From positions 68,307,457 to 68,371,456 of the forward strand of contig NC_068938.1 in NCBI RefSeq assembly GCF_016801865.2: 64,000 nucleotides of DNA. The letters run 5' to 3'. How positions within the stretch are numbered: the first letter of the stretch is position 1; every line of letters starts with the position of its first letter. The position numbers and the translations under genes are program-made. The notes beneath the pieces were generated by a model, which was not told the origin of the DNA, made no database searches, and saw nothing but the letters and a program-made list of their open reading frames with translations. This DNA is from Culex pipiens pallens. Taxonomy: Eukaryota; Arthropoda; Insecta; Diptera; Culicidae. Below are positions 35,600 to 47,700 of the stretch, one piece after another.

Positions 35600-36420
35600 G
35601 AATTGCAAAAGTCATGACTATCGATAGGGTTGTCAGATCTTCAATCTTTTGGACGCGTTGGATAGGTCTTTTGAATACACATGCAACGATGGGTTGCAAG
35701 ATTGACCCGAACATCATTTTCATCGGAATATCTGAGATCCGGCCTTCAAAAAGTATATAAATAACACTTAGGTGCTTATAACTTTTGATAGGGTTGCCAG
35801 ATCTTCGATGTTTTTGGCTCATTGGAAAGGTCTTCCAAATACCCAAAAAATGTATAACAAGACAGGTTTCAACAAAAACCAACATTTTTACAATCTTCCG
35901 AACTTTAGCCAAAACTGTTTTTTAGCATAACTTTTGAAGTACTTTACTAAACTTAATAATATTAACTAGGGTCTTATGGGACCCCATGACGGATCGAATG
36001 AGACCAAAATGGTCCAAATCGGATCAGGCAGTCCGGAGATAATGGAATGCATTTTTTTTGGTGCACAGACTCACACACGGAGAAAAAAGAGTTCTCAAAA
36101 TCGTGAACAAGCGTTCATGAAAATAAGAACCACGAACAAAATGTTCAAATTTCATGGTACGTTTTTCAAAATCGTACCATGGGATTTGAACACTTTGTTC
36201 GAGGTTCGCATTTTCATGAACGCTTGTTCACGATTTTGGGAACTCATTTTTCTCCGTGCATTCAGACACACGCACAGTCATATGTTCAGAATTTGATTCT
36301 GAGTCGATAGGTATACGTGAAGGTAGGTCTACGAGGTCAAATTAAGAAGTTCATTTTTCGAGTGATTGTATAGCCTTTCCTCAGTAAGGTTAGGAAGGCA
36401 AATAACACCAAGGTTTCACG
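35600..36420. repeat. Dispersed repeat with an internal direct duplication
   Basis: Two diverged copies of 'gatagggttg(t/c)cagatcttc' start near 35621 and 35798, about 177 bp apart. The end near 36370-36405 ('gattgtatagcctttcctc') is a string I associate with common mosquito repeats. It is interrupted by the palindromic MITE at 36076-36258. Confidence 0.5.
36076..36258. mobile_element. Near-perfect palindromic MITE (183 bp)
   Basis: The sequence reads CACGGAGAAAAA inward from both ends. The arms match almost completely through 'aaaatcgtgaacaagcgttc' and on to the centre near 36168, which contains ggtacg...cgtacc. As single-stranded DNA or RNA it would form one long hairpin. Confidence 0.85.
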
Positions 36421-36667
36421 AGCAATATATCTCTGATTATTTTTTGTTTTTTTTTTCAGTGAATCGAAATTCTAAATTTCATAAAAAAATCTAATATTTA
36501 AATTGCCATTTATGAGTGGTTTTGGTCGGCATAAAACTTTATAAAAAACCTAATAAAATAATTTGGTTATCTCGAATTGGTACAATGGAATTGCAAAAAA
36601 AAGCTTCGTGCAGCAATGGTTGTTGAAAAGTGAAAATTCAAACTAATATAATCTGCACCGCACTAAC

Positions 36668-36818
36668 CTGTACTTCCGGGAGTCGTGGATCATGTGGCCA
36701 TCCTCGCGCGTCCAGTAGTTGAGCGAGGTCGGATGCGCCTCGGTGAAGCACTCCAGCGTGACGTTGAAGTTCAGCGGCACTCCGACCAGTTGATGGGGAA
36801 TCCACAGCATGGGTGGAA
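36668..36818 (-). CDS. DIP/lachesin-like Ig receptor, internal exon (first half of Ig domain 3)
   Basis: This exon encodes the start of the third Ig domain of a Dpr-interacting protein (DIP), a neuronal cell-surface receptor family that binds Dpr proteins in synaptic partner matching. Read on the minus strand it gives PPMLWIPHQLVG, then an LEC (B-strand Cys), NYW (C-strand Trp) and a sequon NVT, ending at KYR. It is bounded by a good acceptor (pyrimidine-rich tract ending cacag, AG at 36819-36820) and a donor (CAG/gttagt, GT at 36667-36666). Length is 151 bp. Two bases complete an upstream codon, and the final AG joins the first G of the next exon to make an Arg codon. The exon is much more GC-rich than its surroundings and keeps an uninterrupted frame. 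I recall the PPM-WIP-QLVG and NYWTRE wording as typical of the DIP gamma/delta-like group, but the paralogue is not settled from this part alone. The preceding exon lies outside the window or is not recognisable here. Confidence 0.92.
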
Positions 36819-39679
36819 CTGTGGGAAGACATAGTAAGAGGATGATAAATACATGTAGATATTGCGGGTCGGTGAGTGAGCAATTCAGCAGCGAGAACAA
36901 ATAACCCACAATGAATCATTCAGAATACGAGTAAGGTGCCACGTGTCACGAGTTTCGCCACTGGGGGAGGGCAAAGTGGTGAAGGATTACGACTCCAAAT
37001 TAAGTCACGTTTATCAAATGCATCACATTGTCCTCATCATCCGAGTGGGTTTGTTTTTTAGATGTTGCCTCTGATGAGGGGATTGCTTACTTCGAGTTAG
37101 AGGACATTACGAGGGAATCAACTCTACGAGGGTGTCCCGAGTAATAGAAGATTGCAAAATGTATTTTTTTTTGTTTTAAAGTTTAAAAATTTTGTCATCA
37201 GTGAAAATTCAAGAATGTGAAATGCATTAATATTTAAAAATAAATACAGATATTGAACAATTACGTTTACTTAGGATCACCAACCTCGCCCCAGTCAGTG
37301 GCACCGGCTGTTTTTGATTTCCACGTGGCAACACCACCCGTAAGCAGCCAGCCTCATTACTATGCTCGTGCGGTTCCGTGCCAAAGTTTGCCAGTAATCA
37401 ATTCTGGAGCGCAGCGCATTGCACAAAAAATTAAAGCCAATTTAGGGCCGCTGCCAGTGCCAGTGACTCGCTCTGGTGACAGCCAATTTGGTGTCAATGA
37501 CTAGGCGGAAAGGCTCTCTGGTGGAAAACCATACACCAAAAAATGGCTACAAAGTAACATTGTGAGAGAATGTGTGAGTCTGTGATGAGTTGGGTGGGGT
37601 TGAATTTTTAATGCAATTCACGTATTTTATTACTTCCGAGACCGCCCGACTTCTCCGTAGGGGCAGACGGAATAGAGTCGTCTTGTGGAATGTGTCATCT
37701 AGTCTCTGGGTGTGAACTTGACTTTATCTTCAGACACAGCAGGGGTTTTCTTCGGTGTGGAAAACTGGGTTGGAGTTTTCCCGCTAGACGGTGGCACTGA
37801 ATGGCAATTGAGTTGTAAAAATTGGCATGAATAATTTTGTGTCGTAGATCTTCATTGCGTGTTATGTTTTTTTCTATGTTGAAAGAATTATGTTCTTGTA
37901 AAGCAATTCAAATTTTGAGTGATGATTAGGTTTATGTTGACTTTGGCACTATATTTAATTCATAATCATTAAAGCCATTTCAGTGCAACAATGTGTTCCA
38001 AGAATCAAATATTCATTCAAATCAACCATAAAGCAATTCCAAACAACCTGTTCAATCGCTCAATCCGCACCGAACGTGCACACAGTAATTAGCCAAACTG
38101 TTTGTTATCCCCAAACTAAATTCCAAAGCCTACAAATCCCCAAAAGTGCCCTTTGCCCAGCAAATTGGCCCAAAAATCCAAACACAGACCCGACCAACCC
38201 AAACAGGCTTCCCTCAACAAATGGCTCGAAAAACACACGTTTGCTTTCAGCGCGCAGTGTCGAAAGTGGAAATTGAATTTAAATAAATCCCAAATCCACT
38301 GCAGGTGATGGCCAATGACCGCGTTGACCATTCATTGGCACACGTAACCGTACCTGACCAGGCCAGACCAAACCAGACCTGACTTTCCCTGGGTAAACAG
38401 TCCTTCCCTCGAGCACACGTTTAACCTCCCACCTGCCCGACACTGCAAGAGGAGGCTCTCTGATGCATTTAGCACGTGTGTAGCAACATTGAAATCGAAT
38501 TCACCGGAACGCACACCCCGGTCCTGCAGACTACAAAGCTCCTGACCCCAGTCAGACTGGGGGCCTTTGCTCTCTGGCTTCTAACCAGAATCGGAGCAAG
38601 ACTTGAAAAAACGACAGTTGGTCAAAGCGTTCAGAACGATCCGGATGTAGCTCAACACCCTCATCGGTATTGGTCCTTCTGTGGAAATTGGAGAGCGGCA
38701 AAAAATCACTCAAATGGATAAAAATGTATCCTCTTTGAAGGCGAAAGGTGGCAAAAAAATCCACCACGTATAGCGATTTTTATTGGGAGCGATTGGTTCC
38801 ACGACAAGTCACAAATCGATTTGAGTTTTTGGATTGATAGTTAGATGTACAGTAGGATGTAACAAAACGGGTAAATTTTGCGGGCATTTAAATGCTTGAT
38901 CCCTTTGCTCTAAGCGCGAATCCCAAATATGAGCTTGATTGGTTGCAATAGGACCTGGTGCTTTGACTTTGAATTTTAAATGGGATTTAACCCGTAAAAT
39001 CAGCGCATTTTGGTTTTTGCTAGGGCCCAAGCCCCTTAAGGATTTTTGCATATTTCAAAAACCTCATGAGCTCATATACCGTGTTTCAGGGAACAACTTT
39101 GCCGAAGAGTGCGAAAAGATTCCTCCACTGTTTAAAATGCTACAGAATTTAGCAAACATCAACTTTTACTTCACTCTCTTCTGGCAGCACTTGCTGCTCC
39201 TGCAGAAAAGATTGAGGCAGGCTTTGCGACGCTCATGCAACCATCAAACTGATGGTTTGTCATATAAAAGAAGAAATTCTACGATCGATTTGGTGTCTTA
39301 GGCAAAGTTGTAGATTATGATTAACAATTGATTCAATTTTGTTATTTTGAAAATATGAAAATATGAATATTATGAAAATTTAGTAGTTTCACAATGGAAT
39401 AGAAAAAATATAATTTCTACAATTTTCTTTTAAAATTTAGTTGATCGGTATGCTGGTTGCAGAGGTAAGCCTCTTACTTTGGAATTTGTCTAAGAGGAGT
39501 TTTCCTCAGTGTCATCTAATTTGCCTTTATTTTTTAACAGATGATATCTTGAAAATTATTGGTTTGATTTTAAATCTTTAGACATTGGTTTTCAATATTT
39601 CGAAATTATTTTTATCGAAAAAATGAAAATAGCAGAACTCGGATGGAGATATTATCTTGTAAGTTTGTATTTCTTAGCT
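36819..39679. other. Intron upstream of the first DIP exon, unassigned
   Basis: Moderately GC-rich non-coding DNA (37280-37800 and 38000-38780) with ORFs up to 120 codons that lack domains or splice context. A repeat-like block with 'gggcccaagccccttaagg' lies near 39024-39043. Confidence 0.5.
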
Positions 39680-41565
39680 AAGCTATTCTCTACCTTTTTT
39701 TTGCATTTTTATTTTTTTTACTCAAATTTTATGAGAGCCAAATAAGCACAAATCTCCATACAAATTTAGCAGCTGTCCTTACGAAAATGGTACATAATTA
39801 TTATTTCAAAATCTGTATATATAAAAAACTTTTTTGTTCGATTTGGCAACGATAAAGACTATTCAGACAAAATAGTCAGATGGAAACATTTTCGACGATT
39901 TTTACTTATATTTTTCACACAAAAAAAACAATTTTCAAAAATCCTTAGTTTAAAATTTTTGATATTTTTAATGGTCAAAAAACCGCAACTTTTAAGCCAT
40001 TGAATAGTACTGACAAAAATGTTTGCGCCAATTTATGATTATTTTGAAAAAATAAATAAATAAATTTTCTGATCTTTTGGAAAAAAATATTTTAAAATTT
40101 TGAAATCAAGGGCTTAATATTTAATATAACGTCATTTTAAAATGTGAGTGTTGATTCCAAAATTAAAAAAAAAATATATTTTTTTTCTAAGAGATTGGAC
40201 ATTAGTTGCTGAGATTCAAAAATGGTCACTCATGGGCACTTTTTTAAAAAGTTAAAAAACTTCAAATTTTCAGATAAAATCAAACTTATCTCAAGGCTTA
40301 TCTCAAAACCGGAGCACTTTATAGAAATTTATGTAAACAACTTTTCGGTTGCAAATTCGATTGTGAATGAAAAACTGTAGTCGAGCAAATTGTTTAGTTA
40401 AAATTTCTTTAAAAAAAATCTTTTTAATTAATACACGGAAGCAAAATTTTGAAACCGTTCTTTTCTATAGCTCAAAAGTTTCGGGATTTTGTTGCTTTAA
40501 AACATATAAAAAATGTGGAAAATTCACAATATTGGATCTCGGGAAACTGATTTTTCGTGAGATTTTTTTTTGTTTGATAGATCGAAAAAAAAAATTTCGT
40601 TTGTCTTTTTTGAATAGTTCTTATCCCGATGTAAATATTTTTTCAATGTTTTTGTTCCTCGACTCTGGCCAAGGTAGTGGGTGGTAAAAAATATAATAAA
40701 ATCAATTACATGCCAGAATTAGAACATTTAAATGGAAATGTAAAATATAGCAGTAGGGGAGGTAAGGGTAAAACGGCCAAGTTCTTGTTTTTATACTAAA
40801 ATTGGTTTAAGTTACCCAAATACCTAATGATTATACACCTTATGCTTAATAAGAATTTTGAGCCAATTTTTGCAAAAGTAATAAGTGATTTGTTAAGAAA
40901 ATTTGATAAGAATGAAAAAATCCTCAAACACAAATGTGACGTAATATTTATCATTTGAAAAATTGCTTTTTTTACTGTTTTAAAACCATTTTGGAGAATA
41001 TTACAAAATCTTGCTTTAAATGTCCTCAACAGTATATGTTACAAAAATCAGGTTTTTATGTATTTTTATCTAGGTTCTCTAAGTTGCTAAATAGAGGCCG
41101 TCTTACCCCCACAAGAGGAGAACGGGAAGTTATTTTTTTAAATCAATGAAAAGTATAGAAAAGATTACTTCACAGACACCTAGTTCGATCATTCTTATGA
41201 TGAAGTTCTCCAACTAGGATCTGTACTTGGTTGGAGGTAAAAATAACGATTTATTTAGATTTTGAATGAGTTTTTACCTTAGAGTGGCCCTCATCTCCCG
41301 TACAACCGGTTTGCAATTTTTATTTTATAAAAATTAAGTTCGAAAAATATTCATAACAGCCTTATCAATACCTACAACATTGCCGAAGATACGAAGTTCT
41401 GTCAAAAGATTTTCAATTATTGACATTCCATTTTTGTAAGGACAGCTGCAAAAATAGTATGGAGAATTGTTTGGTCATAGGAAAGGCCCCCAAAAAATTT
41501 GTGCCAAATTTAAATTTACATTAAATCCACTTCGAGAAGAATTGCTTAGTTTACTTTGTATGGAA
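39680..41565. repeat. Foldback-family copy, degraded, about 1.9 kb
   Basis: A left arm ('ccatacaaatttagcagctg' near 39757) and a right arm ('cctacaacattgccgaag' near 41372, 'aaggacagctgc' near 41438) are in inverted orientation. The ends resemble 'attctctacc' (39684) and 'agaagaattgctt' (about 41535). Interior family blocks near 40200-40560 are present. The central part (about 40740-41310) is not shared with other copies and may be an insertion. Confidence 0.6.
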
Positions 41566-42479
41566 GAAAATGCCAATTTTCAATAATAAATCAGTAACTT
41601 CGGTGTTGGCCAAAAATTACATCTTAAATTTCTTGGCAACATTAAATTTTTATATCATTTTTGTATGGAATTTCATTAAATGATTTAGGTACACACACAG
41701 CACAGCTGCAAAACCTCCAATCCACACGATTCCAGTTCAATGTTCGGCTAATAAATGGGTTCTTTTCACCTCCGGGATTCTGCGTTTTTTTTTTGCCTCT
41801 CTTGCACCAACTAACATGCATGACGTTTCCAAACGAAAGTGAGAGCGATTTTTTTTTACTCCATGCTGTCAATTTTCCCCCGCGTACATACAAGTGCCCT
41901 CCAATGCTTTGGCTTTGCCACCGAGGATGGCGACAAGGACGAACCACGTTGAGTCTATCGCTACTTCTCATGCAGACTGTGGATTTAGCATTTTAATGGT
42001 AGTATTCTGGTGGAGGACGACGACGACATACGTTGCGCCACCACGCTTGGGGAGATGAAATTTGCATTTTGGGCAGGTTTTGCATCGAAACCGACGATAA
42101 GGGTACACACAAGAGGGGTTGGCTTAGGGTTGCTACCTTGAACATTTTTTTTTTCTTTATAGTTTCTTTATAGTTAGATTTAATATGAAATATAACCATC
42201 AAGGTTGTATTTCATATTAAATCTAATTCTTTAGCTTAACATTTGTATAGACTGATCAGATCCAATTAAATGTCCTCAAAATAAAAATTAACTTCTATCA
42301 AAACAAGTGAAACTATCACCCCTAACCTGAAATTTCATTCCGACCTTTAAAGTATCAACAGTCAGGTCACGGTTGGCGATAAAACATATTTTAAATTCAC
42401 ATGACGCCCAGCTGAAAGTTCCACCGTTAGATGGCACCCCATGGTGGTGGTGGCGTTCCGTTTAGTTGTACCGCATTCT
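41566..42479. other. Unassigned intron DNA
   Basis: A GC-moderate segment at 41690-42110 with antisense ORFs of about 110 codons, unrecognised. It contains the small hairpin at 42174-42226. Confidence 0.45.
42174..42226. repeat. 24 bp-arm hairpin, 5 nt loop
   Basis: The arm 42174-42197 (starting ttagatttaatatg, ending ataacc) pairs with 42203-42226 with one difference, separated by ATCAA. No larger element boundary is evident. Confidence 0.8.
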
Positions 42480-42492
42480 GTTTTACACTATC

Positions 42493-42583
42493 GAAACGAA
42501 ACTATTGGCACTACGCCCCCCGGGGCATGGCCTTCCTCTAACGTGGGATTTCTGCTCCAGCGCCTCTGACGAGACAGGAGAAA
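42493..42583 (-). mobile_element. 5'-truncated SINE copy with 13 bp duplication
   Basis: It is almost identical to the first part of the element at 60860-61085 ('ggggcatggccttcctctaa'). It lacks the tRNA-like head, which would be at its right side. The 13 bp GTTTTACACTATC flanks it at 42480-42492 and 42584-42596. Truncation at the head end with an intact duplication fits incomplete target-primed reverse transcription. Confidence 0.85.
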
Positions 42584-42596
42584 GTTTTACACTATC

Positions 42597-42964
42597 ATTT
42601 TAAGCTAACCATGAAGGCATGATGTTTGGTTGCCCCCCAAAAACAGAGCCCGTGCAACCAAATTGAACATGATCGTTTCGTGGTGGAATGCCACGTGTAC
42701 CACGAACAACACGTGTATCAACGTGCAGAAATAAAATTTTAGGAGGATTTCGAGAGCAAATTATGTTTACATTAATGTAAGGAAAAAATCTTTAAAATGG
42801 TATGAGTAAAGTAACTATTAGATCATTTGATCATTTTTTAACTTCGAATGAACCTTTTCGTTTTAACTCATATAAATAAAAATAATAATACCATTGTCGA
42901 AGAAAAAACAAATTCCGACTTACCCACAATAATAAGAAAAGATGAGAAAAAGACAGACCATTTT
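42597..42964. other. Unassigned DNA
   Basis: No gene or shared repeat was recognised. The stretch is GC-moderate up to 42740 and AT-rich after that. Confidence 0.45.
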
Positions 42965-43680
42965 TTGATATTTGAAAATACTTGGCCAATAACATTTTAT
43001 GTTATTTATAACAAGATTTGTTATTCGTCGCTATGATTTTTTTGTTATTGGATTGTTATTGTAATAACAGACTAATAACATTTTAAGTTATTCTTCGAAC
43101 AAATCTTTGTTATTATTTTTTGTTATTTTAACAACTAATCCGATCATCCCAATAACAGTTTGAGGTATTCTACCATAACAAAATATGTTATTCCCAAGTT
43201 GTTCTGGCTTTCAATCAATATCAGACCGATAACAAATTTTGTTATGATAACATAAACTGTTATTGAACTCTTATGCAAAAATGTATTTTGCAAGAATATT
43301 CCATAACACTTTCTGTTATTTTAACAGTTATTGTTATTGAAATGGCATGAATTTTGTTATTACCGTCTGTTCGGGAGACTTATAATATTTTTATTTATTC
43401 TTCGAACAAATCTTTGTTATTATTTTTTGTTATTTTAACAACTAATCCGATCATCCCGATAACAGTTGGAGATATTCTTCCATAACAAAAAAATGTTATT
43501 TGATAGTTGTTTTGGCTTTCAACCATTATCAGTCCGATAATAAATTTTGTTATGATAACATAAACTGTTATTAAATCCTTATGCAAAAATGGATCTTTCA
43601 TGAAGATTCCATAATATTTTCTGTTATTTTGACAGTATTTGTTATTGAAATGGCATGAATTTTGTTATTGCCGTCTGCCC
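42965..43680. repeat. AATAAC-family fragments, two tandem right ends
   Basis: The segment is dense in AATAAC/GTTATT motifs. The 'ttattcttcgaacaaatctt' block starts near 43088 and again near 43395, about 307 bp apart. Each copy ends in a 'ttatt(a/g)ccgtctg' terminus (43359 and 43665). It is related to the elements at 26822-31444. Confidence 0.7.
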
Positions 43681-43969
43681 GAGAAAACGGAGGTCATTAC
43701 AATAATAAGTCCTGTTAAAATGTCTAATTTTGTTATCAGAAAGTCAGGGCTATCGGTAATGAGAAGAAAAAATAATAACATCCCCAACAATTGATATTGA
43801 ACAGATCTTATGAGAGAGTAAGATAATAACAACTTAAAGTAAGGAATACGGGAAATCATTTAATCATTTATCGCGTTATTAATGTGATTAAAAAATAAAC
43901 AATCCCCAGTCATAACCTTATTTGTTATTATTTTTTATTTTGCAAAATATAGCTAGAACTATGAAAATT
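43677..43969. repeat. Left part of an AATAAC-family element split by the 14 kb element
   Basis: It begins 'cccgagaaaacggaggtcat' with 'aataataagtcctgttaaaa', like the starts at 26822 and 29280, and reaches 'agctagaactatgaaaattt' of the 157 bp unit. The right-hand continuation is at 58116-58450. The host element therefore predates the 14 kb insertion. Confidence 0.6.
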
Positions 43970-44760
43970 TCGTCACTTCTGTGCTATCTTGTGACAAACG
44001 CCATTTAGTACTTTTCGAGTAAATCGATTTTTAAAGTTTAAAGTTGAATATTTTCACATCAGTTACTGATAGAATCATTCTGAATGAAGCGATCGGTCCG
44101 TACACTATCACTCAACAAACGCTCCAAGTATGAACTCATTTAGTAACACCTACTAAAAGATATAGTACAGAAAGTATACAAAAATCAGAAAAGCACGTGT
44201 CACAAGTGTGCCCTGAAAGTAAAAAATGTACTACGTGTCACAAGTGTGCCCAAAATTCCCATACAAACTAAGTTAACATTAAATTGATGTTTTTATGAAC
44301 TTAAACAATATTATTTTTAAATCCAATGTTGTCATTCATCAGAAACTATTTCAATTTTTATTATTTGGAATAAAAGGTTAAAATTTTCCCGATTTTCTTA
44401 GATTTTCCAGCTATTTTCGTGATTGCTGGTAAAATGGCTCTATAAGCAATTTTAATCAACTAAATTAATACAAAAATTATTGAAAAATACAAAAAATCAA
44501 ACCATTAACACGCTTTAAACAAATACAATCAAAAGAAAGTTGGAAAAATCAAGAAAACCCCTGAAAATCAAAGGTTTTCCCCCATATCCGAAAAGCACAG
44601 ACAATAACCCCGGATGGAAAATTATTTCATTCTAGACACGAACCTTTTATGATTTATGGCAGATCAACGTGTAACAAGATAGCACAAAATTTTCGAATTG
44701 AAAATGTACTACGTGTTACAAGTGTGTTCCTAAGAATTAATTAAAGGGCTCGTTGAATGT
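43970..44760. repeat. Left shoulder of the 14 kb element
   Basis: It holds the terminal repeat and several dispersed copies of the satellite core: 'acgtgtcacaagtgtgccc' near 44193 and 44237, 'gtgttacaagtgtgttcc' near 44713, and 'tgtaacaagatagcacaa' near 44671. The remainder (44030-44190 and 44280-44630) is AT-rich and is not mirrored on the right side. Confidence 0.75.
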
Positions 44761-47700
44761 TGATGGCGATTTGTATGGCAGTTGTCACAAGTGTGCCACC
44801 AATATTTTGATGGAGATTTGTATGGCGGTTGTCACAAGTGTGCCACCAATATTTTGATGGAGATTTGTATGGCGGTTGTCACAAGTGTGCCACCAATATT
44901 TTGATGAAGTTTTGTATGGCGGTTGTCACAAGTGTGCCACCAATATTTTGATGGAGATTTGTATGGCGGTTGTCACAAGTGTGCCACCAATATTTTGATG
45001 GCGATTTGTATGGCGGTTGTCACAAGTGTGCCACCAATATTTTGATGGCGATTTGTATGGCGGTTGTCACAAGTGTGCCACCAATATTTTGATGAAGTTT
45101 TGTATGGCGGTTGTCACAAGTGTGCCACCAATATTTTGATGGAGATTTGTATGGCGGTTGTCACAAGTGTGCCACCAATATTTTGATGAAGTTTTGTATG
45201 GCGGTTGTCACAAGTGTGCCACCAATATTTTGATGGAGATTTGTATGGCGGTTGTCACAAGTGTGCCACCAATATTTTGATGGCGATTTGTATGGCGGTT
45301 GTCACAAGTGTGCCACCAATATTTTGATGGCGATTTGTATGGCGGTTGTCACAAGTGTGCCACCAATATTTTGATGGAGATTTGTATGGCGGTTGTCACA
45401 AGTGTGCCACCAATATTTTGATGGAGATTTGTATGGCGGTTGTCACAAGTGTGCCACCAATATTTTGATGAAGATTTGTATGGCGGTTGTCACAAGTGTG
45501 CCACCAATATTTTGATGGAGATTTGTATGGCGGTTGTCACAAGTGTGCCACCAATATTTTGATGGCGATTTGTATGGCGGTTGTCACAAGTGTGCCACCA
45601 ATATTTTGATGGCGATTTGTATGGCGGTTGTCACAAGTGTGCCACCAATATTTTGATGGAGTTTTGTATGGCGGTTGTCACAAGTGTGCCACCAATATTT
45701 TGATGGCGATTTGTATGGCGGTTGTCACAAGTGTGCCACCAATATTTTGATGGCGATTTGTATGGCGGTTGTCACAAGTGTGCCACCAATATTTTGATGG
45801 CGATTTGTATGGCGGTTGTCACAAGTGTGCCACCAATATTTTGATGGAGATTTGTATGGCGGTTGTCACAAGTGTGCCACCAATATTTTGATGGCGATTT
45901 GTATGGCGGTTGTCACAAGTGTGCCACCAATATTTTGATGGCGATTTGTATGGCGGTTGTCACAAGTGTGCCACCAATATTTTGATGGAGATTTGTATGG
46001 CGGTTGTCACAAGTGTGCCACCAATATTTTGATGGAGATTTGTATGGCGGTTGTCACAAGTGTGCCACCAATATTTTGATGGAGATTTGTATGGCGGTTG
46101 TCACAAGTGTGCCACCAATATTTTGATGGCGATTTGTATGGCGGTTGTCACAAGTGTGCCACCAATATTTTGATGGAGATTTGTATGGCGGTTGTCACAA
46201 GTGTGCCACCAATATTTTGATGGAGATTTGTATGGCGGTTGTCACAAGTGTGCCACCAATATTTTGATGGCGATTTGTATGGCGGTTGTCACAAGTGTGC
46301 CACCAATATTTTGATGGCGATTTGTATGGCGGTTGTCACAAGTGTGCCACCAATATTTTGATGGCGATTTGTATGGCGGTTGTCACAAGTGTGCCACCAA
46401 TATTTTGATGGAGATTTGTATGGCGGTTGTCACAAGTGTGCCACCAATATTTTGATGGAGATTTGTATGGCGGTTGTCACAAGTGTGCCACCAATATTTT
46501 GATGGAGATTTGTATGGCGGTTGTCACAAGTGTGCCACCAATATTTTGATGGCGATTTGTATGGCGGTTGTCACAAGTGTGCCACCAATATTTTGATGGC
46601 GATTTGTATGGCGGTTGTCACAAGTGTGCCACCAATATTTTGATGGCGATTTGTATGGCGGTTGTCACAAGTGTGCCACCAATATTTTGATGGAGATTTG
46701 TATGGCGGTTGTCACAAGTGTGCCACCAATATTTTGATGGAGATTTGTATGGCGGTTGTCACAAGTGTGCCACCAATATTTTGATGGAGATTTGTATGGC
46801 GGTTGTCACAAGTGTGCCACCAATATTTTGATGGCGATTTGTATGGCGGTTGTCACAAGTGTGCCACCAATATTTTGATGGAGATTTGTATGGCGGTTGT
46901 CACAAGTGTGCCACCAATATTTTGATGAAGTTTTGTATGGCGGTTGTCACAAGTGTGCCACCAATATTTTGATGGCGATTTGTATGGCGGTTGTCAGAAG
47001 TGTGCCACCAATATTTTGATGGCGATTTGTATGGCGGTTGTCACAAGTGTGCCACCAATATTTTGATGGCGATTTGTATGGCGGTTGTCACAAGTGTGCC
47101 ACCAATATTTTGATGGAGATTTGTATGGCGGTTGTCACAAGTGTGCCACCAATATTTTGATGGCGATTTGTATGGCGGTTGTCACAAGTGTGCCACCAAT
47201 ATTTTGATGGAGTTTTGTATGGCGGTTGTCACAAGTGTGCCACCAATATTTTGATGGCGATTTGTATGGCGGTTGTCACAAGTGTGCCACCAATATTTTG
47301 ATGGCGATTTGTATGGCGGTTGTCACAAGTGTGCCACCAATATTTTGATGGAGATTTGTATGGCGGTTGTCACAAGTGTGCCACCAATATTTTGATGGAG
47401 ATTTGTATGGCGGTTGTCACAAGTGTGCCACCAATATTTTGATGGAGATTTGTATGGCGGTTGTCACAAGTGTGCCACCAATATTTTGATGGCGATTTGT
47501 ATGGCGGTTGTCACAAGTGTGCCACCAATATTTTGATGGAGATTTGTATGGCGGTTGTCACAAGTGTGCCACCAATATTTTGATGAAGTTTTGTATGGCG
47601 GTTGTCACAAGTGTGCCACCAATATTTTGATGGCGATTTGTATGGCGGTTGTCAGAAGTGTGCCACCAATATTTTGATGGCGATTTGTATGGCGGTTGTC

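Larger units (their letters stand above)
32295..36667 (-). other. Intron between the two DIP Ig3 exons (4,373 bp)
   Basis: The intron runs from GT at 36667-36666 to AG at 32296-32295 on the minus strand, and the flanking reading frames join cleanly across it. It contains a SINE (32508-33064), a palindrome-rich repeat (34500-35590), a pair of diverged direct repeats and a 183 bp palindromic MITE. No additional exon was seen. Confidence 0.85.
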
